Assembly: GCA_923172585.1 (NCBI GenBank)
Contig: OV298644.1
Span: forward strand, 1,319,427-1,383,426
Reading direction: 5' to 3'
DNA: 64,000 nucleotides
Origin: Haemophilus influenzae
GTDB lineage: Bacteria; Pseudomonadota; Gammaproteobacteria; Enterobacterales; Pasteurellaceae
This document shows, piece after piece, positions 1-8,876 of the stretch; positions within the stretch are counted from its first letter, which is position 1, and every line of letters begins with the position of its first letter. The notes under the pieces were generated by a model. That model saw only the letters and a list, made by a program, of their open reading frames with translations, had not been told where the DNA came from and did no database searches. Position numbers and translations under genes: made by a program.

Positions 1-333
1 ACGTCCACCGATAGCAGTACGTACCAACAAGTCTCGACCTGAGGCATCGGTACCGAAGAAGTGATAGCCTTCCATTGTTGGTGCGGCGCTCATCATATTC
101 CAATCGGTATCTTCATAGGTAAATGGGAAGAACCAAGGCGCTACGGTAATAAATATAATAATAAACGCCAAAATAATCAGACTGGCAACGGCCGCTTTGT
201 TGCGGAAAAAACGGCGTTTCGCATCTTGCCATAGGCTGCGGCCTTCCAGTTGCATTTCTTCAATACGGTCAGCCACTTGTTCCACAAAATCCGCATTTTT
301 CTGATTAATCGGCTGAGTACGATAATCTGTCAT
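1..333 (-). CDS. oppC: Oligopeptide ABC transporter permease OppC (N-terminal part)
   Basis: This is the first 111 codons of the second inner-membrane permease of the oligopeptide importer; the rest lies beyond the left edge. The protein starts MTDYRTQPINQ, has a basic stretch (AKRRFFRNK) followed by one membrane segment at about residues 47-67, and then the FGTDASGRDLL motif typical of OppC/DppC permeases. The ATG at 331-333 lies 9 bases after the oppB stop and follows an AAGGAT ribosome site, so the two are one operon. It would pair with OppB and the OppD/OppF ATPases, which are presumably outside the window. Identity is firm from order and motif. Confidence 0.9.
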   Translation of the reverse strand, partial: MTDYRTQPINQKNADFVEQVADRIEEMQLEGRSLWQDAKRRFFRNKAAVASLIILAFIIIFITVAPWFFPFTYEDTDWNMMSAAPTMEGYHFFGTDASGRDLLVRTAIGGR

Positions 334-342
334 AATTTATCC

Positions 343-1263
343 TTAATAACGAATTTTTGGATCGATGATGGCGTATAAAATATCCACAATCGCATTAAAT
401 AAAATGGTTAATGTCCCCACTAAAATGGTGAGGCTCAAAACTAAAGAGTAATCTCGGTTCAATGCCCCGTTTACAAATAATAACCCCATGCCAGGTAAAC
501 CAAATACGCTTTCGATGACCATTGAGCCAGTAATAATCCCTACGAAAGCAGGTCCTAAATAGGTTATCACGGGTAAAAGTGCGGGACGCAAAGCATGTTT
601 TAAAATGATTCTCGACATGGAAAGTCCTTTAGCTTTGGCGGTTCGAATAAAGTTGGAATGTAACACCTCAATCATCGAACCACGCATGATACGCGCAATC
701 CCTGCAACATAAGCGATAGTTAAGGAGGCTACAGGTAAGATCATGTACATGGCGGTACCGCCGTTCCAACCGCCAGCTGGCAGCCATCCTAGATAAATGG
801 CGAAAATTAGCACTAAAACAGGTGCGAAGACAAAGCTTGGCATAATGACCCCGAGCATCGAGAAACTCATCAAAATATAATCCCAACGGCTATTTTGATT
901 GAGAGCGGCGAGCGTACCTGCTGTTACTCCTAGCACGACTGCAAAGGCGAAGGCCACCATTCCCAATTTTATGGAAACATGGAAAGCTGACGCGATTAAA
1001 TCATTGACTGATTGGTCTTTATATTTAAAAGAGGGACCAAAATCTCCTTTGGAAAGATTTTCTAAATAAAGGAAATATTGTTTATATAATGGTTCATTTA
1101 AATGATACTTCGCTTCGATATTAGCCATGACTTCTGGCGGATAAGCGCGTTCAGAAGTGAACGGGCTGCCAGGGGCGAGACGCATCAAAAAGAAAGAAAA
1201 AGTAATCAAAATAAACAGCGTCGGTAAGGCTTCCAACAGCCGTTTAAAAATAAACTTGAGCAT
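343..1263 (-). CDS. oppB: Oligopeptide ABC transporter permease OppB
   Basis: An inner-membrane permease of the oligopeptide importer, 306 residues from the chosen start (MLKFIFKRLLEALPTL). A start five codons upstream is possible, but the ATG at 1261-1263 has a GGAGTTGTT ribosome site and the classic short N-terminus. It has about six membrane segments and the permease EAA-type loop near residues 195-215 (RTAKAKGLSMSRIILKHALR), which contacts the ATPases. It lies between oppA upstream and oppC downstream on the same strand. A hairpin made of two inverted uptake signals separates it from oppA and may reduce readthrough. Confidence 0.95.
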   Translation of the reverse strand: MLKFIFKRLLEALPTLFILITFSFFLMRLAPGSPFTSERAYPPEVMANIEAKYHLNEPLYKQYFLYLENLSKGDFGPSFKYKDQSVNDLIASAFHVSIKLGMVAFAFAVVLGVTAGTLAALNQNSRWDYILMSFSMLGVIMPSFVFAPVLVLIFAIYLGWLPAGGWNGGTAMYMILPVASLTIAYVAGIARIMRGSMIEVLHSNFIRTAKAKGLSMSRIILKHALRPALLPVITYLGPAFVGIITGSMVIESVFGLPGMGLLFVNGALNRDYSLVLSLTILVGTLTILFNAIVDILYAIIDPKIRY

Positions 1264-1286
1264 AACAACTCCAACCAAAATGGGCG

Positions 1287-1328
1287 AAAAGTGCGGTCAA
1301 AAAATACGACGATTTTTAACCGCACTTA
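1287..1328 (-). terminator. Inverted uptake-signal hairpin between oppA and oppB
   Basis: Two opposed DNA uptake signals (AAAAGTGCGGTCAAAAAAT and ATTTTTAACCGCACTTA) form a long stem in the gap between oppA and oppB. Read in the direction of transcription the stem ends in a short T run. Such paired signals often act as terminators in Haemophilus. Here the hairpin would give a separate, more abundant oppA message and weaker oppBC transcription. The structure is seen; partial termination is inferred. Confidence 0.65.
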
Positions 1329-1343
1329 AATACGAGTAACGAA

Positions 1344-2969
1344 TTAATGTTTAATAATATAAAGATTGCGTAAGTAAATATGATCTTGTGGATCTTTGCC
1401 TGAATAACCTTTTACGTAAGGTTTCACTAAGCGTGGATTCACATAGTTAAAGATTGGTACGATACCGTAATCTTTTCCAAGAATTTCTTCGGCTTTCGCA
1501 TAAGCTTTTGCACGACCTTCTGCATCCGTTGCTGCGTAAGATTCTGCCATCGCTTTATCATATTCTGGATTCGCATATTTCGCGGTATTGTTACTAGAAT
1601 TAGATAAGAAATAGTTGCCGAATGTTGTTGCTTGGTTGTAATCCGCATTCCATCCAGCACGCGCCACATCGTAACGACCTGCACGACGGCTATCAATGTA
1701 AGTTTTCCACTCTTGGTTTTCTAATTTCACGTCAATCAAACCTTTGGTGTTAGCTTTCCACATAGATGCTGCAGCAATAGCCACTTTTTTGTGGTTTTCA
1801 TTGGTATTATAAAGAATGCTGAATTTCAACGGATTCGCTTTACTGTAACCAGCTTCTTCTAAGAGTTTAATGGCTTCTTCATTACGTTGTGCCATCGGTT
1901 CTTTTGAATAAGCAGGTTGTTGAATGAGATGACCTTCTTCGATGTAAGTTGGGGTAAACACATAGGTTGGTGTTTGACCTTGACCCAATACTTTATCGGT
2001 GATCACATTACGATCAAGGGATAAGTTCAAGGCTTTACGAATATTCACGTTATCAAAAGGTGCTTTCTTATTGTTTAATTCATAAGAATAAGTTCCTAGG
2101 GTACGAGTAACGTATACTTCGCCTGGCAATTCTTTTTGTAATTTAGCGAATTGTTCTGGCGGTAAACCATAACTGGTCATGTCTAAATCGCCCGCACGAT
2201 AACGCGCTACATCGGTACTTGGGTTTTCAATGGCGAGGAATGTCGCGCTATTGATTACGGTTTCTTTATCGTTCCAATAAAGTGGGTTACGTTCAAATTC
2301 GATTTTTTCGTTAATGATGTGGTTAGCCAGCTTATACGCACCGTTACCCACGTAGTTTTCTTTTTTCACCCATGCATCACCCAATTTTTCGACTACTTTT
2401 TGTGGTAATGGCAATAAGGATTGGTGAGTCGTTAAACTGACTGCATAAGGCACAGGATTGGTTGCATGAACCACAAAGGTGTAATCATCTTTTGCTTCCA
2501 CGCCTAATTCAGCCGGTTTTTTCTTACCGTCAATAATGTCTTGTGCATTTTCAACTTGTAAATAACTTAGGTAACTCGCGTAAGGTGCAGCAGTTGCAGG
2601 ATCCACTAAACGACGCCACGCAAACACGAAATCGTGTGCAGTAACAGGATCTCCGTTTGACCATTTAGCATCTTTACGTAAATGGAATGTCCAGGTTTTG
2701 AAGTCAGGTGTATTTTCCCAGCTTTCAGCCGCACCCGGTTGAAGTTTACCTTCAGAGTCTGAGGTGACTAAGCCTTCAAGTAATTGATAAGCAACGTTAG
2801 ATTCTGGCACACCTTCGGTTTTGTGTGGGTCAAAACTTTGCGGTTCAGCCCCGTTATTGATGACGATATGTTGTTTTTCATCTAATTGTGTTCCTTCAGG
2901 CACTATAACTGCTTGCGCAGAATAGGAAAGGGCAAGAGCGATTGCAGAGAAGAGTAGTTTGTGTTGCAT
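1344..2969 (-). CDS. oppA: Periplasmic oligopeptide-binding protein OppA
   Basis: The solute-binding protein of the oligopeptide importer, 541 residues. It begins with a signal peptide (MQHKLLFSAIALALSYSAQA, cleavage expected near residue 20). The SBP_bac_5 family signatures follow: AESWENTPDFKTWTFHLRKD near residues 80-100 and the DPVTAHDFVFAWRR segment. A strong ribosome site (AAGGAGGC) precedes the ATG. It is first in the oppABC order and divergent from tal. It captures peptides in the periplasm and hands them to OppBC; in Haemophilus the family may also carry other ligands, which cannot be told from sequence alone. Confidence 0.95.
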   Translation of the reverse strand: MQHKLLFSAIALALSYSAQAVIVPEGTQLDEKQHIVINNGAEPQSFDPHKTEGVPESNVAYQLLEGLVTSDSEGKLQPGAAESWENTPDFKTWTFHLRKDAKWSNGDPVTAHDFVFAWRRLVDPATAAPYASYLSYLQVENAQDIIDGKKKPAELGVEAKDDYTFVVHATNPVPYAVSLTTHQSLLPLPQKVVEKLGDAWVKKENYVGNGAYKLANHIINEKIEFERNPLYWNDKETVINSATFLAIENPSTDVARYRAGDLDMTSYGLPPEQFAKLQKELPGEVYVTRTLGTYSYELNNKKAPFDNVNIRKALNLSLDRNVITDKVLGQGQTPTYVFTPTYIEEGHLIQQPAYSKEPMAQRNEEAIKLLEEAGYSKANPLKFSILYNTNENHKKVAIAAASMWKANTKGLIDVKLENQEWKTYIDSRRAGRYDVARAGWNADYNQATTFGNYFLSNSSNNTAKYANPEYDKAMAESYAATDAEGRAKAYAKAEEILGKDYGIVPIFNYVNPRLVKPYVKGYSGKDPQDHIYLRNLYIIKH

Positions 2970-3263
2970 TTGAGCCTCCTTGTCATTAGGCGATATTTTT
3001 ATAAAAAGTCTTCTATTTATTAGCTCAAAAATTCATTTTTGTAAAGATTTGTCAGGAAATTATTTGAAGAAAAATTGAGTTTTGTGAGTTGTGTCTAATA
3101 AATCGCTAAAAAAATTGCTAAAAGTGATGATATGAGAGGGGGGAATCTAGGATGTATTGATTTTTCCTATTGTAAATATTTTCCTACATAAATTACCCTT
3201 TTAATGCTAATTGTGCTATCGTAACCTGATTAGATTTAAACAAGTCCATTCAAGGAGAATACA

Positions 3264-4217
3264 ATGACAACACAGTTAGATTCACTTCGTAATATGACCG
3301 TCGTCGTAGCTGATACTGGCGATATTGATGCAATCAAAAAATACCAACCACAAGATGCGACTACTAACCCATCATTAATTCTAAGCGCATCTGCACTTCC
3401 ACAATATGCGCCATTAATTGATGAAGCGGTTGCTTATGCAAAAGCACAAAGTGCAGACAAGGCGCAACAATTAATTGATGCAGAAGATAAATTAGCGGTA
3501 AACATCGGCTTAGAAATTTTAAAAATTGTTCCAGGACGTATTTCTACGGAAGTGGATGCGCGTCTTTCTTACGATACCCAAGCAACGGTTGAAAAAGCAC
3601 GTAAATTAATCGCACTTTATAATGCAGCAGGCATCTCAAATGATCGTATTTTGATTAAAATCGCTTCCACATGGCAAGGTATCCGAGCTGCAGAAATCCT
3701 TGAAAAAGAAGGCATTAACTGTAACTTAACCTTATTATTCTCTGAAGCGCAAGCTCGTGCTTGTGCAGAAGCGGGCGTTTACTTAATTTCGCCATTTGTA
3801 GGTCGTATTTTAGACTGGTACAAAGCAAACTCCGACAAAAAAGAATATGCACCAGCAGAAGATCCAGGCGTTATTTCTGTCACCAAAATCTATAATTACT
3901 ACAAAGAATATGGCTACAACACAGTTGTGATGGGCGCGAGCTTCCGTAATGTAGGCGAGATTACTGAACTTGCAGGTTGCGATCGTTTAACCATTGCACC
4001 AGCATTACTAAAAGAATTACAAGAAAATTCAACCGCACTTGTACGCAAACTAGAATATAAAGGCGAAGTAAAAGCGAAACCACAGCCATTAACAGAAGCT
4101 GAGTTCTACTGGCAACATAACGGCGATGCTATGGCTGTTGAAAAATTAGCAGAGGGTATTCGTAAATTTGCTATTGACCAAGAAAAATTGGAAACCATGC
4201 TTTCAGCACAACTTTAA
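3264..4217 (+). CDS. tal: Transaldolase
   Basis: A cytoplasmic pentose-phosphate enzyme that moves a dihydroxyacetone unit between sedoheptulose 7-phosphate and glyceraldehyde 3-phosphate. It has 317 residues, the usual TalA/TalB length. The Schiff-base lysine is at residue 132 in [15 protein letters not shown], and the N-terminal [10 protein letters not shown] motif is present near residues 31-40. An AAGGAG ribosome site precedes the ATG. It is a single-gene unit ended by a strong hairpin. The 294-base gap to the divergent oppA should hold both promoters; I could not fix either with confidence. Confidence 0.96.
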   Translation: MTTQLDSLRNMTVVVADTGDIDAIKKYQPQDATTNPSLILSASALPQYAPLIDEAVAYAKAQSADKAQQLIDAEDKLAVNIGLEILKIVPGRISTEVDARLSYDTQATVEKARKLIALYNAAGISNDRILIKIASTWQGIRAAEILEKEGINCNLTLLFSEAQARACAEAGVYLISPFVGRILDWYKANSDKKEYAPAEDPGVISVTKIYNYYKEYGYNTVVMGASFRNVGEITELAGCDRLTIAPALLKELQENSTALVRKLEYKGEVKAKPQPLTEAEFYWQHNGDAMAVEKLAEGIRKFAIDQEKLETMLSAQL

Positions 4218-4250
4218 TCCATCATTCAATATAAAAAATAACCGCACTTC

Positions 4251-4309
4251 AATCTGCTCTTGAATTAGTTAAAGAAAATATTTAACTAATTTGAGTGCAG
4301 ATTTTTTTA
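4251..4309 (+). terminator. Rho-independent terminator after tal
   Basis: The arms AATCTGC and GCAGATT (4251-4257 and 4297-4303), with an inner TTGAATTAGTTAAA / TTTAACTAATTTGA stem, form a long hairpin followed by a T run. It directly follows tal. Uptake-signal cores lie on both sides (4241-4249 inverted, 4325-4333 direct). Confidence 0.85.
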
Positions 4310-4508
4310 TTTGTTAAGATATAAAAGTGCGGTAAAAATTCGGTGTGTTTTTGTTTATTTACTCCTAGCAGCGATAGATAATGGTTACAGAAATATTATT
4401 AAGTAATACATTTTCATAACAAAATAGATGAAATTTATTATAAAAATATTTTAATAAAGATAAATTATGTTTATATTTTTAATTTATACTAAATTAGTAG
4501 TTAGAATT

Positions 4509-4875
4509 TTAACTTGCGATAATATCAGAGAAAAGTGGCAGTCTTCCCAAGATTTTATACATTCCGGAATGATTACCATTTGATATATGATTATAAATTA
4601 GCTTAATAAATCACTTAATTTCTTAATTAAGATAATTTTTCTTTCCTCAAAGAATTGATCAAAATTATCAATAGATAAGTCCACATCAGGTATAAAGATG
4701 GTTGTCGAAAAAAGAGGTTATATTAGATTTTGCATTTTTATCTACCATTCTTCAAGAGAAGTATCTTTTTTCGATGTATTTTCATCAAGCCATTGTAAGT
4801 TATAAATAGAATTATAATTTTTATCAGCTTTTTGAGTTAATAGTAACTCCTTAATAAATTTATCATTGATAGATT
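4509..4875 (-). pseudogene. Decayed remnant, C-terminal end resembling DUF262/GmrSD-type proteins
   Basis: In a 656-base stretch without an intact gene, the minus strand reads as broken coding sequence. From 4870 down it gives NDKFIKELLLTQKADKNYN..., ending ...TSLEEW and a stop. After a frame change come VDKNAKSNITSFFDNHLY and then, in a third frame, PDVDLSIDNFDQFFEERKII... ending at a stop at 4598-4600. The pattern FF-x-NH-x-(I)PD...F-x-x-F-x-x-R resembles the C-terminus of DUF262/DUF1524 (GmrSD-like) proteins. A further run, SNGNHSGMYKILGRLPLF, ends at 4509. At least two frameshifts and no start are visible. The family call is a weak inference; decay is well supported. Confidence 0.45.
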
Positions 4876-5104
4876 AATTTACCATCCAGCTTGTGACTGC
4901 GATAAAAATTGCAAAGATGCAAAACCAAATTATGTGGAGTTTTGTGCTTTTACGATTGACTTCTTCATTATGTAAGCGTCGAGCTTCTAATCTTTGTTTG
5001 TACATCTCTAGATCTTTTTGTTTGAAAGAGAAACCGCAATTAGGGCAATTTTCTGCATTTTCACTAATCTTTTTTCTGCATTCAGGGCATCTTGTTAAGG
5101 ACAT
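4874..5104 (-). CDS. Small zinc-ribbon membrane protein, function unknown
   Basis: A 76-residue protein with an N-terminal zinc ribbon of two CPxC knuckles (CPEC at about residues 6-9 and CPNC at 20-23). A charged, probably helical middle (about 30-55) follows, then one C-terminal membrane segment (about 56-74). It is likely an inner-membrane protein with the zinc ribbon in the cytoplasm. It abuts the decayed remnant downstream and stands alone otherwise. The residue pattern is too regular to be chance, but I do not recognise a characterised homologue and assign no function. Confidence 0.7.
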   Translation of the reverse strand: MSLTRCPECRKKISENAENCPNCGFSFKQKDLEMYKQRLEARRLHNEEVNRKSTKLHIIWFCIFAIFIAVTSWMVN

Positions 5105-5171
5105 ATTTGCTTTTATACCTATTCAATTACTTATTTATTAGCATTTTAATGGATGTTTTAGATTTTACAAA

Positions 5172-5187
5172 TGTGATACAAGTCACA
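5172..5187 (+). promoter_or_regulatory. CRP site upstream of the CstA-family gene
   Basis: TGTGATACAAGTCACA matches the CRP consensus TGTGA-N6-TCACA in every half-site base. Its centre (5179.5) is about 70 bases upstream of the start expected from the promoter at 5215-5242, a class I activation position. E. coli cstA is also cAMP-CRP dependent, so the link fits. Confidence 0.8.
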
Positions 5188-5214
5188 AATCTTATAAAAA
5201 TCTTTAAATTCAAT

Positions 5215-5242
5215 TTTGATTTGACGTAATTTGAAATAGAAT
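5215..5242 (+). promoter_or_regulatory. Candidate promoter of the CstA-family gene
   Basis: TTTGAT (5215-5220) and TAGAAT (5237-5242), 16 bases apart, form a plausible sigma-70 promoter with a weak -35, as expected for a CRP-activated gene. The start would be near 5249, giving a leader of about 50 bases before the ATG. Confidence 0.5.
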
Positions 5243-5299
5243 ACAGCCGCTTGTTTAGGGCATATAAATACTTTTACTTTATTTTTGAGGAGCCTTCCT

Positions 5300-6886
5300 A
5301 TGTTATGGTTTTTCTTTTGTGTAGCCGTGTTGATTATCGGTTACTTTATTTATGGAAAAATTATCGAAAAAATTTTTGTGATTAATCCAAAACGTCAAAC
5401 ACCTGCTTACCAAGTAAATGATGGTGTGGACTATATGCCAATGTCTAAAACGAAAATTTGGCTAATTCAATTATTAAATATTGCTGGAACAGGCCCTATT
5501 TTTGGTCCTATTCTTGGTGCATTATATGGACCTGTTGCAATGCTTTGGATTGTTATTGGTTGTATTTTTGCTGGCGCAGTACACGATTATTTCTGTGGTA
5601 TGTTAAGTATTCGTCACGGTGGCGCAACAATGCCATATTTGGCGGGTAAGTTTTTAGGTCGTCCCGTTAAAGTCTTTATCAATACATTAGCACTTGTGTT
5701 GCTTTTACTTGTCGGTGTTGTGTTTGTGGCAAGCCCAGCTCAATTAATGGGTACCATTACAATGGATGTATTTGGTGCTTCGCAAGGTGCGTTAGTGCTT
5801 GGTGATGCAGAGGCAGTTCATCATTCTGTTGAAGCTGGTGGGATTAAAGTATGGGGAATGGATAAAGCAACAGTGGTTGCTGTGTGGACAGCAATTATTT
5901 TTGCTTATTATATTCTTGCAACCTTACTTCCAGTTGATAAGATTATTGGTCGAATTTATCCACTCTTTGGTGCGTTATTACTCTTTATGTCAGTTGGTAT
6001 GGTATACGGATTAGTTGTTTCACATTTTAGTGCAACAGATCCAATTGAGTTTTTCCGTACAATCAATGCTGATGGCGAGGGTTTAACTTGGGCGAAATTT
6101 ACACAAAATTTCCAAGTGAAAGGTGATGTTCCAATTTGGCCACTTTTATTCTTAACTATCTCTTGTGGTGCATTATCAGGTTTCCACGCAACGCAAACTC
6201 CATTAATGGCGCGTTGTACAGAAAATGAAAGTGAAGGTCGCTTCATTTTCTACGGTGCAATGATTACTGAGGGGGTAATTGCATTAGTATGGTGTATGGT
6301 TGGTCTTGCATTCTATGAAAATCCACAAGCGTTACAAGATGCAATTTCAGCTGGTTCTCCATCTAAAGTTGTGTATGATAGTTCGTTACATTTCTTAGGT
6401 TTTATTGGTGGTATTTTTGCTATATTAGGCGTGATTGTTCTTCCTATTACTTCTGGCGATACTGCATTCCGTGCAGCGCGTTTACAGATAGCCGAAATTT
6501 TTAATGTTGATCAACGTTCATTACCTAAACGTTTATTAATTGCTGTGCCGTTGTTTGTATTAGGTTATTTTATTTCAACCATTGATTTCAGCGTATTATG
6601 GCGTTATTTCACTTGGGCAAACCAAATGACAGCAATGGTAATGTTATGGACTGCAGCGGGATATTTATATCGTTATCATAAATTCCACTGGGTTGCGTCT
6701 CTTCCTGCGTGGTTTATCACAACAGTATGTGCAACTTATTTGTTCTACAACAAAATTGGTTTCGGCTTAGATTATCAGCTTTCTGTGTATCTTGGTTTAG
6801 CAACAACCATCGTTTGTATTGTATTGTTCTTCACAATGCTTAAACCATTAGGTACGCGAGATGAAGAAGCTTATATAAATAATTAG
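5300..6886 (+). CDS. cstA: CstA-family transporter (peptide or pyruvate carrier)
   Basis: A polytopic inner-membrane protein of the CstA family, 528 residues from the chosen ATG. A TTG five codons earlier would put the likely ribosome site (GAGG at 5287-5290) inside the gene. Family signatures include LNIAGTGPIFGPILGALYGP (about residues 57-76), HDYFCGMLSIRHGG and FHATQTPLMARC. It is shorter than E. coli CstA (about 700 residues), like the compact family members. E. coli relatives CstA and BtsT import peptides or pyruvate during carbon limitation. Substrate here is unknown. CRP control and a private terminator make it a single-gene carbon-stress unit. Confidence 0.85.
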   Translation: MLWFFFCVAVLIIGYFIYGKIIEKIFVINPKRQTPAYQVNDGVDYMPMSKTKIWLIQLLNIAGTGPIFGPILGALYGPVAMLWIVIGCIFAGAVHDYFCGMLSIRHGGATMPYLAGKFLGRPVKVFINTLALVLLLLVGVVFVASPAQLMGTITMDVFGASQGALVLGDAEAVHHSVEAGGIKVWGMDKATVVAVWTAIIFAYYILATLLPVDKIIGRIYPLFGALLLFMSVGMVYGLVVSHFSATDPIEFFRTINADGEGLTWAKFTQNFQVKGDVPIWPLLFLTISCGALSGFHATQTPLMARCTENESEGRFIFYGAMITEGVIALVWCMVGLAFYENPQALQDAISAGSPSKVVYDSSLHFLGFIGGIFAILGVIVLPITSGDTAFRAARLQIAEIFNVDQRSLPKRLLIAVPLFVLGYFISTIDFSVLWRYFTWANQMTAMVMLWTAAGYLYRYHKFHWVASLPAWFITTVCATYLFYNKIGFGLDYQLSVYLGLATTIVCIVLFFTMLKPLGTRDEEAYINN

Positions 6887-6902
6887 TCAATAAAATTTGA
6901 TG

Positions 6903-6945
6903 AAAAAAGCCGTTTGAATTGTTTATTCAAACGGCTTTTTTATTT
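6903..6945 (+). terminator. Terminator after the CstA-family gene
   Basis: AAAAAAGCCGTTTGAAT pairs with ATTCAAACGGCTTTTTT around a short loop and is followed by T-rich DNA. It separates the transporter from the dcw cluster. Confidence 0.9.
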
Positions 6946-7012
6946 TGATAAAAATCAGTTGCTTTAATGTGGAATTACTTGCAAGTTGAGCGAACAAATT
7001 ATAAACTTGCCA

Positions 7013-7040
7013 AAAGTGGAGAAAAGTGGTGTTTTGTGGA
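7013..7040 (+). promoter_or_regulatory. Candidate MraZ-box array in front of the dcw cluster
   Basis: Three repeats spaced exactly 10 bases apart, AAAGTGGAGA, AAAGTGGTGT and TTTGTGGAGA, with GTGG cores starting at 7016, 7026 and 7036. MraZ is known to bind tandem repeats of this period upstream of its own gene (TGGGN repeats in E. coli, AAAGTG-type repeats in Mycoplasma). A possible -10 (TATAAA at 7000-7005) would place the boxes at the transcription start, fitting autorepression. The repeats are seen; binding is inferred. Confidence 0.65.
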
Positions 7041-7087
7041 GATTTTTAGAGATTTTCTAAAAATAAGTTCAATTTTTAAGGCGTAAT

Positions 7088-7543
7088 ATGTTTCGTGGTG
7101 CAACGGCGGTTAATTTAGATTCTAAGGGACGTGTAGCGATTCCAACTCGCTATCGCGCTGAAATTCTTGAAAAGAACCAAGGGAAAATGGTTTGTACTGT
7201 AGATATTCGCCAACCCTGTCTTTTACTTTATCCCCTTGATGAATGGGAAAAAATCGAACAAAAACTTCTCGCACTTTCTAACTTTGATCCTACCCAACGC
7301 CGTTTGCAGCGAGTAATGCTTGGCCATGCCACTGAATGTGAGATGGATGCTCAGGGTCGTATTTTGCTTAGTGGGCCATTACGCCAACACGCAAAATTAG
7401 AAAAAGGTTTAATGTTGGTAGGGCAACTTAATAAATTTGAAATTTGGAGCGATGTAGAATGGCATACTCAAATTGCAGAGGATATAGAAATTGGCTCCAG
7501 CGCAGATTTTGCTGCTGATGCGTTAAATGATTTCTCATTATAG
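7088..7543 (+). CDS. mraZ: Transcriptional regulator MraZ
   Basis: A DNA-binding regulator of the dcw operon, 151 residues. It has two SpoVT/AbrB-like repeats, each with the conserved D-x-K/Q-G-R signature: [14 protein letters not shown] near residues 10-24 and [14 protein letters not shown] near 87-100. It forms rings that bind tandem repeats upstream of its own gene; a matching array lies 48 bases upstream. It is the first gene of the cluster, 30 bases before rsmH. Confidence 0.95.
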   Translation: MFRGATAVNLDSKGRVAIPTRYRAEILEKNQGKMVCTVDIRQPCLLLYPLDEWEKIEQKLLALSNFDPTQRRLQRVMLGHATECEMDAQGRILLSGPLRQHAKLEKGLMLVGQLNKFEIWSDVEWHTQIAEDIEIGSSADFAADALNDFSL

Positions 7544-7573
7544 AAAATAATGTAGTACTTTTATCTTAAATTT

Positions 7574-8539
7574 ATGAATAGCGAAAATTCCTTTTCTTCA
7601 TCTGAACATATTACAGTTTTACTTCACGAAGCCGTGAATGGCTTGGCATTGAAGGAGAATGGCATTTATATTGATGGTACTTTTGGGCGTGGGGGGCATT
7701 CTCGGTTTATCCTTTCTCAACTTTCTTCTAATGGTCGTTTGATAGCTGTAGATCGCGATCCTCGTGCTATTGCAGAAGCACACAAAATCCAAGACTTGCG
7801 TTTTCAGATTGAACATAACAGCTTTTCGCATATTCCTGAAATTTGTGACAAATTAAATTTAGTGGGCAAAATTGACGGTATTTTGCTTGATCTTGGTGTG
7901 TCTTCTCCTCAGCTTGATGAAGCAGAACGTGGTTTTAGTTTTATGAAAGATGGTCCGCTTGATATGCGTATGGATACAACTCAAGGTTTATCTGCTGAAG
8001 AATGGTTAAAACAAGTGTCCATTGAGGATTTAACTTGGGTGTTGAAAACTTTTGGCGAAGAGCGTTTCGCTAAACGTATTGCCACTGCTATTGTTGATTT
8101 CAATAAAAGTGCGGTAAAAAATGGCACAGAATTTTTATCGCGTACCAGTCAATTGGCGGAACTTATTTCACGGGCAGTTCCTTTTAAAGATAAACATAAA
8201 CATCCTGCGACGCGTAGTTTCCAAGCTATTCGTATTTTTATTAATTCGGAATTAGATGAATTAGAAAGTCTGCTTAATTCTGCGTTAGATATGTTAGCAC
8301 CAGAAGGTCGTTTATCAATTATTAGTTTCCATTCTTTAGAAGATAGAATGGTGAAACATTTTATGAAAAAACAAAGTAAGGGCGAGGATATTCCCAAAGG
8401 TTTACCATTGCGAGAAGATCAAATTCAGCGTAATCAAAAATTAAGAATTATTGGTAAAGCCATTCAGCCAAGTGATGCAGAAATTCAAGCAAATCCTCGT
8501 TCAAGAAGTGCCATATTACGTGTGGCAGAGAGAATTTAG
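7574..8539 (+). CDS. rsmH: 16S rRNA m4C1402 methyltransferase RsmH
   Basis: An S-adenosylmethionine-dependent enzyme that N4-methylates C1402 of 16S rRNA in the decoding centre; 321 residues. It shows the methyltransferase glycine loop [12 protein letters not shown] (about residues 33-44), [20 protein letters not shown] and the C-terminal [11 protein letters not shown] family motif. It contains an uptake signal. The ftsL start lies 2 bases after its stop, indicating translational coupling. Formerly mraW. Confidence 0.96.
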
Positions 8540-8541
8540 CG

Positions 8542-8865
8542 ATGTCTGAAAATAATAAGCCTCGTTATCCGTTACAGCAGATTTTAGTCGAAGATTTATT
8601 TTCTTCAAATAAGTTAGTGGTGTTGCTGTTGATAGGGATTTTAGTTTCTGCAATGGGAACGATTTGGATAACCCATAAAACTCGCCAACTAATTTCTGAA
8701 AATGGAATGTTAATTTTACAGCGTCAAGCACTTGAGAATGAATACCGTAATTTACAAGTGCAGGAAGCTACGGAAGGGGATAGCACGCGTGTAGAATCTA
8801 TTGCGATTAGTACGTTAAAAATGAAAGTTGTTTCTTCAGAGCAAGAAGTTGAAATTAGAGAATAA
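8542..8865 (+). CDS. ftsL: Cell division protein FtsL
   Basis: A bitopic septum protein of 107 residues. It has a short cytoplasmic N-terminus, one membrane segment (about residues 27-47) and a periplasmic leucine-zipper-like helix ([20 protein letters not shown]). It forms the FtsQLB complex that activates FtsWI. Sequence conservation in this family is low; the call rests on position between rsmH and ftsI, topology and length. Confidence 0.93.
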
Positions 8866-8876
8866 TAGGTAAAAAA

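Noticed and set aside
1157-1339. Plus-strand frame of 60 codons over the oppB start and the uptake-signal hairpin
   Set aside because: It lies opposite oppB and the hairpin, has no ribosome site and no protein-like composition.
4893-5141. Plus-strand frame opposite the zinc-ribbon gene
   Set aside because: It is the complement of a gene with clear CPxC motifs; no start signal or family pattern.
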